Positions 1 to 11,500 of a DNA stretch of 64,000 nt are shown here, piece by piece. This stretch comes from Eunapius fragilis (lineage: Eukaryota > Porifera > Demospongiae > Spongillida > Spongillidae), in assembly GCA_963681505.1 (NCBI GenBank), contig OY811980.1, positions 5,769,004 through 5,833,003 of the forward strand. Direction: 5' to 3'. Position 1 is the first letter of the stretch; each line of letters starts with the position of its first letter. The translations under genes and the position numbers were made by a program. The notes below the pieces were generated by a model. That model saw only the letters and a program-made list of their open reading frames with translations. It was not told the origin of the DNA and ran no database searches.

Positions 1-2513
1 TCCTCCCCTCACCAACCGGCTGGGCTGTAGCCTTATTAGCATAAGTAGGATAACCCTTTGGCTCATGGACTGCTGCAGCACAGGGCAGGGAACCACCATT
101 TATATCTGTAGGGGCTTGTGTGAATACAATATAGTGGTTGGTACAAATGAAGGTATGAATGTGTGGTATGTGGACCCTCACACCCACTCCCATGCACCTC
201 TTTGCCAAATATTGGCCAGGACAACTAAGTCAATGCCATTAACCTTACATGGATAATAAATGATGGGCTGCATCCTATGGGTTTATTTTGGTAGGCAAAG
301 TGTACCTGCCACCCACCAGATACGAAGTGAATCCCAAATAGAGTTATGTTACGTAGTAATCAGAGAAAGGTGCTGTATCTCAGATACCATACACTGGTCA
401 ACTTCCTGCCGATTTATAGCCTGCAACTCAAATGTATATGGGTAAAACAAATTCAGTAAACGATGCATGTTGCAGGGCAGAAATGTTGATCTACACTATG
501 CCAGCCTTAATGATGTAGCACATGTAGGTATTCTTTAGTTGTGAGCTTAATAACTTCATTGTATTGCGGTTACTTACTTATATGGTATCATGTTTACTTC
601 ATGGTTTGGGCTTCTTTTCCTGCTGTCACATGTATTCATCATTGTAATGTTATTCTGACTATTGACTGTTTTTTTACTTCATTTTGATGATGTAATGTCT
701 TTAGAATTTTTATGATTGAGCATTAGAAACAAGTACTGTGCCTAAGAAATAACTTCGGATATTTGTTTTGTCCAGAAGTTTACAGCATTCTACTCTATTG
801 GTATTATTAAAGGAAAGGAAAGTCTAATGAAGTGGTGCCTCATCATAGGTCAAGTTTTATTACCACTGTCAGGGATCTCCATGTAGAGTAAAAGCTCAAG
901 CATGATTTCTTTCACTCTGAGCTCTCACCTAGTGTACTGCAGAAAAATGCAGCATGTTTATAAACTCGGTTACATCTTTACAATTGGCTCTATACACATG
1001 TACCAGTTTTGGCATTGTGGAGCTCTTTACTATGCACTGTCACAACAGCTGTTGCAGTGGAAATTTTTTCTTAGTCACAAATTTTTGCTATCATACCCAT
1101 TATCAGTTTGATTCTCCAAGTTACTATTTTTGCAATTATCTTATGCCCCTAATGGCCCAGCACACATATCGCCTAGTGTATATGTGTAAGTTGTGGTGAC
1201 TTCTGTTGCTGGCAATATGTTGCCCAGAGTTGTGCACTATTCAACTTTGGGTGACTATTTTAAACTAACCGCAATCAATAGTTAATAAAATGCACTTTCT
1301 GCATCCATTCAAACAAAGTCTGTTCTTTTCTGTATAGCCGATGCCCCTCTGTACTAGTTGGTAGTATGCTCTCTGAGAACTGCAACATCCTCATTCTAGC
1401 CAAGATGGAACCTATTTTGATCTTTTTCGACGTCTTTGCTTTCTTCTAAGCAAAATTGCTAAAACCACCACGCAAACACCTAGAATCTTTGTATGCATAC
1501 TAATCCGTATCTAAATAAAAGAAGTCTCTATTAGTTGGTTACCCACACCTACAACTGCTGGTATTAGTTGTGGGCGACATCGCTTAGTGTGTACCTGACC
1601 TAAAAGAAACAATATCATTGGTGACTAGTTTCTGGTGATATTGCCGAACTAATGTGTGCTGGGCATTCAATCAAAATATCACTCAGGTGATTTAAGACTG
1701 GCTACACTTGAAATGTTTAAATGACTGCCAAAGGAATTGTTTATTCTTACTCAGGGACCTTACCACAGGATTCATAATGTCCCAGATTGGTAACACTTTA
1801 TTAACTTTATAATTATATAATGTCGTTTCTATGACAACGGTTACATGTGGGAAGTATTTAATTGAATGTTGAAATTGAAAACCCAGATGATAAGAATATC
1901 GTTTTTCGCATGTTTCTACAGCTCTTCTATTCCAGGAATACCCATACGTAATCACCTTGATAGGCATATTGATTGGTATTTTGAAACGCTTAGAGTGCTT
2001 GCAGGCAAAATATAAAACTGCGAAACATAAAGCAAAAAAATTGATATTTTTCGAATGCAACTTACGCATACGATGTTAAGATTCATTTTGCCTGGTGACA
2101 ATTATTAGACCAGTAGCAAATAGATAATATACAGCCGTTTTTATTCCATACGAACGATGTTTAATCATCCGGGTTTTTGCAAAAACGTTAAGAAACGCCC
2201 CCTACATTATGGTGCGCAATGCAATAAACGGAGGTGGTTGCTATGACAACTATCAATTAAATTGATTAGTGGGATTATTGTACAAATATTTGGTACAAAG
2301 AAAGCAGCTATAACAAGCATCCTTATGGAAATGCGCATCTTGTAATGGCTGAAATTGCTGATATTTTGGTAATTCCAAATAGGTGTAGCCAGCCTTAACA
2401 TACCTGAGCAGATCATTGTCATTGTGGAAATGCTATTTGTATCAGTCTTAACTAGGGTTAATTAAAATCGGATAATGCATTTATTTATAATCTACATTGC
2501 AGGAACTGGACTC
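1..2513. other. Non-coding flank, no gene recognised
   Basis: No open frame here has a recognisable domain, and the frames present are short and unsupported by splice signals. A TGCAG acceptor-like site lies at about 2498-2502, just before the first start codon of the receptor phosphatase gene, so an upstream non-coding 5' exon could lie in this stretch. I see no RNA gene, long repeat or clear promoter. Confidence 0.5.
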
Positions 2514-2583
2514 ATGATGCATTTCCTATATTGGGGCTTGTACACTTTTCTCATTGCATCATTGCTGCAATGGAATGTAACAA
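2514..2583 (+). CDS. RPTP leader exon (signal peptide)
   Basis: The exon begins with two adjacent ATG codons and encodes a hydrophobic stretch (MMHFLYWGLYTFLIASLLQ), a convincing signal peptide. It ends in phase 1 at a GTGAGT donor, which fits the phase 1 start of the next exon. An in-frame ATG 39 bases upstream (2475) would add residues but crosses an acceptor-like TGCAG. I therefore prefer 2514. Confidence 0.7.
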
Positions 2584-5500
2584 GTGAGTATGTCTTGGTA
2601 GTATGTACTTTATGCATCACCTTTAATTTATTTTACCTCATTAGACAGTTCAAACATCATTCAAATTGGCACAGGAGTAGCTGGAGAAGCATACACCCTG
2701 AATTGTACAATAGTAAACTCAATATGGTTGAACTCAAGTGGAGGAGTAATGCAAAGTGGACGCAATATCTTTGTATCAAATGGCAATCTCACCTTCAATC
2801 CTCTCCTAACGTCAAATGGTGGCAGCTACTGTTGTAATTCGTCAGAAAAAGCTGAAAGTTTAAGTTTTAACATCACAGTTCAAAGTAAGGGAAATGTTTG
2901 CATCTTTACATGCTTTTCAAGGTATACTTTAAGCGATACTACGAGAAAATGGGCCTTGTGGGGGTCAGGACATATTATATATATTGTAAATTCAGTGCCC
3001 AATAAATTTATGACAGATAGTCCAATTTAGGATGCTTTGCTCAGGAGTTTCACGGAAAATCAAAAATTTGAAAACTTGAAAAACTATCCAGAAGGGTGAT
3101 TTTGTTGGATACTGTCCATCTAAATGAAATCGATATATCTTCCTAACTATTAATGCCATCCCTTTTCTATTTTCAACACAGCATACCACACCATTGCTAT
3201 ATATGTAAATACATTTTGGTGTCTTAGTCATTGAATTTCGAATTCCGGTGGATCAACTTAGCAGAAAGCCCAACCGAAAGCACAAAAAGCCGGAAAGATT
3301 CGGGCATAATATATACGACTAATTATTGATGGATTGTTCCCGGGGGAGGGGAATAGTGTAGCGAATAACATCATTGCGCAAGCGTACTGGATCTGTGTGC
3401 CTGTATACGTACTGTGCATCTACTCTTGCTGTGCACTTCTTGATTAAAGCTGGCCTACACTAGTGTGCATGAAGGTCCCACTCCTGTTCATTCTCAGATG
3501 CTGCAAGGCTGAGGAGATTAAGCAGTGTACTGACGCTCCGATACCCCATACGGTTCAAAACCACCACATCTTCAGGTTCGAGTGATCAAATTGCTTCAAG
3601 TTTGTAGTGTGCGTAGAAGGATCCTGTCGCTTTGAATTTATCTGTACGTTAATTTTTACTTTATCCATTACAAAGATACAGTTCTGCAAGTGCATGCACA
3701 GTTTCCCGCTCAATTCATGCCAATGATTTAGGCACCCGCCTCCCATTCATTAAATGGCCAAAATCATTGGCGCGAATAGAGCGGGAAACTGTGCTCACAC
3801 TTTGCACATATCTCTGGAGTAAAAATTAATGAACAGATGAATTCAATAACGACAGGACAGTTCAATGTGCACTACAAATTTGAAGCAATTTGATCACTCC
3901 AACCTGAAGATGTGGTGGTTTTGAACCACATGGGGTATCGGTCATTGCAACGTTGGTACCGGCATGACTAAGACACCAAAATGTATTTGCACTGGTATGC
4001 CGTGTTGAAAATAGGAAGGCGATAGCATTAATAGTTTGAAAGATAATATCGATTTGATTTAAATGCTATATATACAAATCCACAAGGCCCATTTTTTTCT
4101 AAGAACGTTCCACATAATGTTTGTAAATATTTGTACCATAGTTCCACTAATGAACTCATTCCTGTGGCCATTTATGTTATTGAAATGAATGTCAAAATGA
4201 AGGGTTAAGGAGGAATATTATGTGGAAAGTGCAATTTAGTGGCACTGATGTCACATACTGTTATTATACATCCCTATGTAATGTTGTACACATATTAATT
4301 AACTGTGCACTACAATGTAATTCATGCAGTACCAGTAGTTAGTTACGAGCTCATGATAAATAATTAGGTATTGGTATTATAATGAAAGACATGGCTTGCT
4401 TGATTGCGTTTTGAAGCTAGTAGTATTGCCCTGTATTGCCCTCATAAACCCCCTACAACCCTGCCAGGTTGCCATCAGTGGAAGGTGCTGAGACAGTGGT
4501 CACCTGTCTTTTGTCATTTGTTTTTTCCTAATGATTATTCATGTATTTCGTAATTTGTGCGTGTGCTCGCGATTTAATTACAATTTGAATGTGCTGAATG
4601 TGCATGGAAGTATCGCTTGTATCTGAATCGATCGGTTATATTAATGTTTAATCTCCCGCAATCCTTATTTAAGGATGGCCATCCTTAAATAAGTAATTGG
4701 CCAGTACATGGCCAGTACATGAGTGTAGATTGTTGAATGATGACCAATTTCTAAAAGAATGATGTACACTTTATGCTTTGTTTTATATTAGTGATCCACT
4801 AAATTCAAGATCATGCAGGTTGGCGATACTGCCATGATTAAAACAGGTTTGGCTTGCTCAAAAACCGGTATTGCAGTGTAAATACGGCGAAACCACCATT
4901 TGCCGTTGGCTATATAGTAGTGAGCAAATTTACTTTGTATGACGTATGGCAAGGAAGGACAGTTTTCTGGTAGCTTAGGAGTAGAATGTACACTGTCAGA
5001 TGGATCTGTGGAACAATATCCACGGCTTCAACAATCTACACTCATGTACTGGCCAGTTACTTTCAAAGGTTGAAGCGATTGCATACACTTGAAAGCGTCA
5101 AGCTAAGCAACCCTGCTTAGATACCGAGGGAGCCACAGAAAGCGAGGGATGAGTTGTAACAAGGCTTATATGGTGTGTCGCGCACGCGCCATGATTACAA
5201 TGAAAGATAGTTAACACATCAATATCATCGATTGTATTGCGTCACTTATTGAATTTGTGTTTTGAAGAAGGGTGGAGTTAGTGGAGGAGGTGGAGGGGAC
5301 GCCAGAGCTTGGGGAGGAGGGGGCTATGGCCCACTATGCCATAGTCTGCCCCATCAAAAAAGAAAGACTCTTGATTAAATATTCATATCTTTGCAACCAT
5401 GAACGACTATTTAGAAGAAAAGGTTACTATATATAGAAGTGTTCATGTTTATGGAGTGGCTGAACGGTCTATAGAGAGTAGAAAAAAAACCAGAGGAAGT

Positions 5501-8500
5501 TTTGTTTCCTACCAAGAGAATCAAATCCAATAGTGAGTATTTTATTTGCAAAAGGCTCATTTTGCATAACGGTCACTCTTCAGTAGTGGATCTGGGTGGG
5601 CTGGGGGAGGAGTGGGTTGTAGGTTTTAATTCTCCTTCTCTGCCCTTCAAGAATATTATTCGTAGACATTAGATAATCTGCAATGATAGTTGTGATAAAC
5701 TGCGCTTAATCGCGCAACGAGCGCTAACATTGAATCGTGATTTACATTAATGTCCTACACTGCTGTTTGCAGCTGGACAAAATTCAGATAATTAGTCATT
5801 ATGATATACTTCGAATGATGTAAAAAATATTGTTCAAAGAGCTCATTATAAATCGTACTTTTTACAACACACATTTTATGCTTTTTTCAAGTCATCTCTT
5901 TGAGATCATTCGTTCTTTCATACACCCTACACCGCTGTTAATAGAAATTACATATATGCGCGACCTGTAATGTTACTGTCATAGCCGCGCATCCTTTTTA
6001 TACGCACATGTAATGGAGGCGGTATCTAAGAGGGGGTACTGTGATCGTGCGTAGCAAAGACGGCAACAATATTTCGAAGGCCAGCGAGTATAAACATGAA
6101 CAAGACAGATCAAAAGGCATATTGACAACTATTAGAACAAGCCACAGTTTTGTGTTAGCACCTTTTGCTGCGTGTACATTTTATGAATAATAGGTGCGGT
6201 TTGAATAGAGCAACACCACATAAACAAAGATCAGGAGTGATGCAGTGTGTTGTCGATTGCTTGTGGCACCTAGGGATAAGAAATCAAGGCGGTCATACCA
6301 ATGCACTGAGTTTGCAGCAGATTTACACTTAGTATTTGGCATTGATACTCACAATGATGCTGTTACTTTAATTCTGTTATCATTGCAAAAAAGTTATGGA
6401 TCCAGCGCAATGCCAACGATCTCACTACAACAGTTAGTAAAATTCCTTATGAGTTGAAGAAAAACACTGTGGAGAGCATCCAGACCAACTACAGCAATTT
6501 CATGGCAGCAGGTGGGGTTAGGAAAAAAATCAAGGACAGCAACAATTGTGTGGCTTATGGCATTTTTCACGTTCCCCTATCACAGGTATACCTGTACAGC
6601 CCTTTAACTATCATATGACTACAATTTTATTTTCATTACATGTACTAGGCATGCCTACCTCCACATCGCTCAAGGCACCTTCACAAAGTTATATGAACTG
6701 TTAGAGGATGCTTGTCACAGTTTAGATTTGCAGTTGGCCCTGACAAACCATGCAGAAAGTAGCACATATAGCTTCACTCATTTTTCCAATGAGCTGAAAA
6801 AGCTGCAAGCAGCACAAGCTAAGCAAAAACAGGCCCGGAGTGCTCATCAGCTGCAGAGGAACAGGTCACTTATGTAACCATTGCATTTGGTACCATCCTG
6901 GAAAACCTCTGATGAAATGAGACAATCTGTGAAAAAATTGGTAAGGATAAGACTAGTGCTGAGTTGTTTTGCATATTTACACTACATCACACACACACAC
7001 ACACGCACAGGATGACGAGATTGCGGCTATCACCAAAGTAGTCCAGAATGGCTTCAGCATCCATGATGGACCATTTGTGAAAGGTTTGGATGCAGCTGTA
7101 CAATCCTTTCATGTACACAAGCAACAATACTTTGGTGGTGCCATTGTTGGTAATCATATACACAAGGTGTTACAGGTACACATGGAGGTTATCAAGTTGA
7201 GTTAAAATGTGCTTACGTGAATCCTATTTCTACTACATTACCAAACTGTGCAACTGTATGATTGAAGTTGCCACAGTAATGTGTACCACACTGATTACTT
7301 CTGCCATAGAAGTGTGCATGAAGTTCACGAGAACACTATCCCTGCTTAGCCAGTGTCATTGTGTACATGAAATTCATCACAGAAGCACAGTACAAGGAAC
7401 TAGGTACAGTATGACACAAATTACAACTCACATAACAAAATGATTAATTTAATTACCAACAGAAACACAGCAATACCACAGTTCATGGGAAACTTCAGAG
7501 CTTCTTTCTCTGATTCCTCCATTTCACCCAAAATGCATCATAATAATCCCTTGGGCAAAGGAATGGCATGTTGAATTTGGCCTCTTTGGAGAACAAGGGG
7601 CCGAATCAATACATGCCCATTTCAACACACTACAAAGGACCTACCATTCTATATGCCAGATAAGGTCCAGCAGTTGCTCTCAATGATTAAAGAACAACTG
7701 CTGTTCATTGCCCCATGTAATGTGGCGGCAATCCCACAGTAGCTAGTAACCAAACACATAAACATCAGACGATACTCCAGCACTGGCCCGTATAGTGTAC
7801 TAACTTTTAGTATGTCTGATCACTGTAAAAAAAAACTGTGCCTACAAACCAATGCTAGTTTCTATTAGTACCTTTAGTTCCCTTTATGAACAAGCCTTTA
7901 TGTCAGCTTTCTGATTGTTGCAGGTGTGGAGAATCACTTCTGTATCGAAGGGGTATGCAAAGACTAACCCGCTTTCAAGTCTCGTAGCTTGCCGTAGCAG
8001 GTTGACTATGCCTCGTGGTTTGAGAAAAAAAAGGTGTTCCTTTCCTGTTAAAATGGCAATTAGCTCATGGCTGTTTTCAGTGAGCTCACGTTCCAAAGGT
8101 CTTTGGTTGTGAAGGTTGTTGTTAAGGGTATGACATGATTTCAATTTTTCGGAAATACGAACTAATGTCCACAAAAAACTGGGTCGCAAACAGCAGTGCC
8201 TATTCATCACTAGCGTACTTAACAGAGCTTAATCGCGCTGTTACATGTCAGAATGGCCTCTAGCAGCACGTTGTACGATTAATCAACTGTGCTGTTTATA
8301 AGGCAATTACATTTGTAGCACAATGTATCCTGAGTCGAATTACTATTGCAGCAATGATTCATCAGTAGGGTAAAACTAACCTGTCTCATGAGGGTCTAAA
8401 CCCAGCTCACGTTCCCTGTTAGCGGGTGAAAAATCCGATACATGGTGAATTCTGCTTCACAATTATTGCTCGTGCATGATTAAGTGTGTTGTGCAGTAAT

Positions 8501-11500
8501 TATTTCTTTAATATGAATATTCAACACAATAGTACAACAATTAATAGAACACACTGCCACACCCATTTGAACATGTGTAAATCGTAGTCTACTCACCATC
8601 CCAACCAAAGTTCTGATGGGCTGCACGAGTAAAATTTCAAATTTACACATGACTCACGTGATGGAATCATGCCCATTTGAACACGCCCTCCTCTGAAGAC
8701 AATTGTCCTCCACAGGTTGTGTAAGTCTTAGTGTCTACTCACCACCCCAACCAAAGTTCTGATGGGCTGCACAAGTAAAATTTCAGATTTAATCCACTAC
8801 TCACGTGATAGAACCACGCCCAATTGAACATGACTTCCCTGGAAGACAAAGTTCCTCCACAGGTTATGTATGTCAGTCTAAAAGCTGCCTACTTCTACTC
8901 ATAATCCTGTTGTATAGTTTGCTCCCTTACTTGACGACACCACACTTATTTGAACACAGCATCCCAGGGGCCCCTGAAGACAGCTAGTATTCTCCACAGG
9001 TTGCGTCAGTCTCAGAGTCTGATAACCATCCAAAGCATATGCCATTTGAACATTTAGTGTTCCACAGTACACATCCAAGGTTGAAATTAACCGTATATGA
9101 ATTATTATTTATTAAACTGAACTATGCTGCTGAATCGCGTCAACCTAAACTATCACGTACGCTAACGTGATGCAATAATAGTTGTAGCGCTCAATCACTA
9201 TTCAATGCGATTAAGCGCGCTGCCACGCGATTCATCGCAATATTTTTCCTTCAGGTTGTGCTATAATTTACAGTGTATGTAAATATTTGTGTGATAAATC
9301 CTGATTAATGTGGTTTGTTTTTCAAACTGTTGTGATTATTAATTGGACTAGTTTCATAATACTAGGTCGCATCATTTATATGTTGTCAACCAATTCCTTC
9401 AAAAGTCATCATCGATTATAGTTTTAAACTACTTTTGGATCGAAGGTTGGCCATCATGTTTACATCCATTAATCTAACCTGTCAACTAAACAGTAACTAA
9501 GGAAACCAGAATGCTGTTCTGAAATTGGTTAACTATAATACATGTGTACCCCTATTTATTGTGAACTCAATCTTGAATATTTGAATAACTGTAAAAACCT
9601 AAAAATCAGTGTGATATATGTACAATCGGATGTGCGCATGCGTATTGCGGGCGCGGGACAAGTACCGGATAAACCGGTTGTTATTGTATATAAATGTGTG
9701 TTCGTGTGTCATTTGGGCTCTCCGTCTGGTGTGTCACAAACCAGTTTGTGAATATATTACATTGGCGACGAGGGTGCGCACCATGACGGGAGCCCCTCTC
9801 ACGAGAAGGCAGAAAAAGTGAAGCGGTGTACGAGGACGGAGTGATCTTCTCACCGAGGTAGAAATTCAAGAACAAGGAGGAGAGGATGTGTACCTACGAG
9901 ATGTATGGGCATATGTATGCGCGTCAGATGAGAATGAAATGTGATCTCTATGTAGAGGGCCCTGACAAATGCGCTAGTCATTGAAACCGGCCGCCGGGGA
10001 GGACAGCTAACCTACCACCGGGGAGGAGTCACCTCTTTCAAGAAGCGGGTGAAGGCATGTGCTACAGAGCCAGAGGGAGAATGGTCAGCGACCATGTGGA
10101 CGGCCCCTGATTAGTTCGAGTCATCCGTAGGAGCCTGCTTCGGGGAGGACGAAGAGATCCTGCCGCCGGGAGGCAATTAAGGAACTTACCGAGGGAGTGT
10201 AGGCTTCACGGGCCACGGTGAAGGCCCCGGATAAGAGTTTTTGAGTTGTATGCAGTCTGAGGGAGTGTGGGAACCAGTAACGCCACGTCGCGAAGGCCCC
10301 AGACAGCCGCATGGAACAATGGATCGCCAGTGTAAACAGTGCCTGATGGTCGAATAGATTTGAGGCCGAAGGTCAACTGCCCCGCAGCGCCGCTACAACA
10401 AAGACCTCAACCTAAGTGGGGAGGGGTGTGATATATGTACAATCGGATGTGCGCATGCGTATTGCGGGCGCGGGACGAGTACCGGATAAACCGGTTGTTA
10501 TTGTATATAAATGTGTGTTCGTGTGTCATTTGGGCTTTCCGTCTGGTGTGTCACGAACCAGTTTGTGAATATTTTACAATCAGTTACACATCCTAAGTAG
10601 CGGGAACCAATATTTAGCACTACTTATGAAGTGAAATGATTGTCTATAATGTTTGTTAACTGTGTTAACTTCTTGTCCACAGTACCACCACCAAATGCAT
10701 ATATTACATTTTTCCCTCAAAGGAGCATGCTGTATTTAGGAACAATGACAAGCATTGTCTGTGTCTTTGCAATCCAATTGGTAGTGGACACACCTGTAAC
10801 GATGAATACAATATGGATTGGACCACAGGGAACTGTGTACAATGGAAACAGGACCACAGTCACCTCCTATTCACAACCCTCAGCCATGGTCTACAACACT
10901 ACACTTCAGATCAGTCCTCTAAACTCTAATGACACTGGCACATATCAATGTGTGGGCAACATCTCTTCAAATATCAGCTACATTGCACCTTTCATTAATG
11001 CATCAACAAATACATCATTGGCTGTCCAAGGTGAGGATGTGTAAGATGACCATTGATGTGATGCTTATCCTACCTCTTACCTCCAGCCCTCCCTCCTCCT
11101 GTGGTCACTGCATCATCTGGCAGCTCAATAGCTGGATCTGTGTATTCACTGGTGTGTACAGTGAAGATGGTAGATGGACTGGTAGTTGTCCCTGATGTAG
11201 CGTGGATGAAGGATGGAAGAGTACTTGTTAATGGGACTAATACCACACTGACTAGCACTGTATCAGGAGCCACCAGCACTCTATATCTCACCTTCAATCC
11301 ACTTCTAACATCACATGGAGGACTATATGTATGCAATGCCACAATTACCATATTTGAAATTCTTCCAATTCGTGCAAACATTCCAACTACTATGACAGTT
11401 AAGAGTAAGTTAGATGTTTGATAACTCATTACATTTCTAACTCTTTCTCTCCAACAGTACCCTCACCCCAGCTAACTTTGAAAACCGTCCCAACATCCAC

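Larger units (their letters stand above)
9610..10578. mobile_element. Short LTR retrotransposon without genes (TRIM-like)
   Basis: Two direct repeats of 152 bp (9610-9761 and 10427-10578) begin TGTGATAT and end TTACA. The element is flanked by the 5-base target duplication ATCAG at 9605-9609 and 10579-10583. Directly after the left LTR comes TTGGCGACGAGGG, a primer-binding-site-like start. Directly before the right LTR is a purine tract, AAGTGGGGAGGGG. The 665 bp interior has no coding capacity. The LTRs differ at about four sites, so the insertion is fairly young. As a terminal-repeat retrotransposon in miniature it looks structurally whole, and it would depend on other elements for proteins. 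It lies in the RPTP intron, 104 bases before an Ig exon. Confidence 0.85.
2885..10682 (+). other. Long intron of the RPTP gene, filled with repeats
   Basis: This 7.8 kb stretch separates Ig exon 1 from Ig exon 2 with matching phases (1 and 1). It holds a nested foldback at 2940-4098, a 30-base perfect palindrome and a foldback near 4.7-5.1 kb, a broken multi-copy ORF at 6.2-7.7 kb, a tandem repeat at 8.6-9.05 kb and a short LTR element ending 104 bases before the next exon. Between these I see only AT-rich sequence with no recognisable gene. A minus-strand open frame at 7884-8210 is unrecognised. Confidence 0.6.

Noticed and set aside
7884-8210. A 108-codon minus-strand open frame
   Set aside because: It reads like plausible protein in places (LKPRGIVNLLRQATRLES) but matches no family I know, lies inside an intron full of repeats, and may be part of a mobile element. 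It is not strong enough to call.
9097-9245. GCG-containing palindromic motifs (ATCGCG, GCGCGC, CGCGATT) resembling a second foldback
   Set aside because: Similar short motifs occur near 5705 and 8225, but I could not establish consistent arms or ends.
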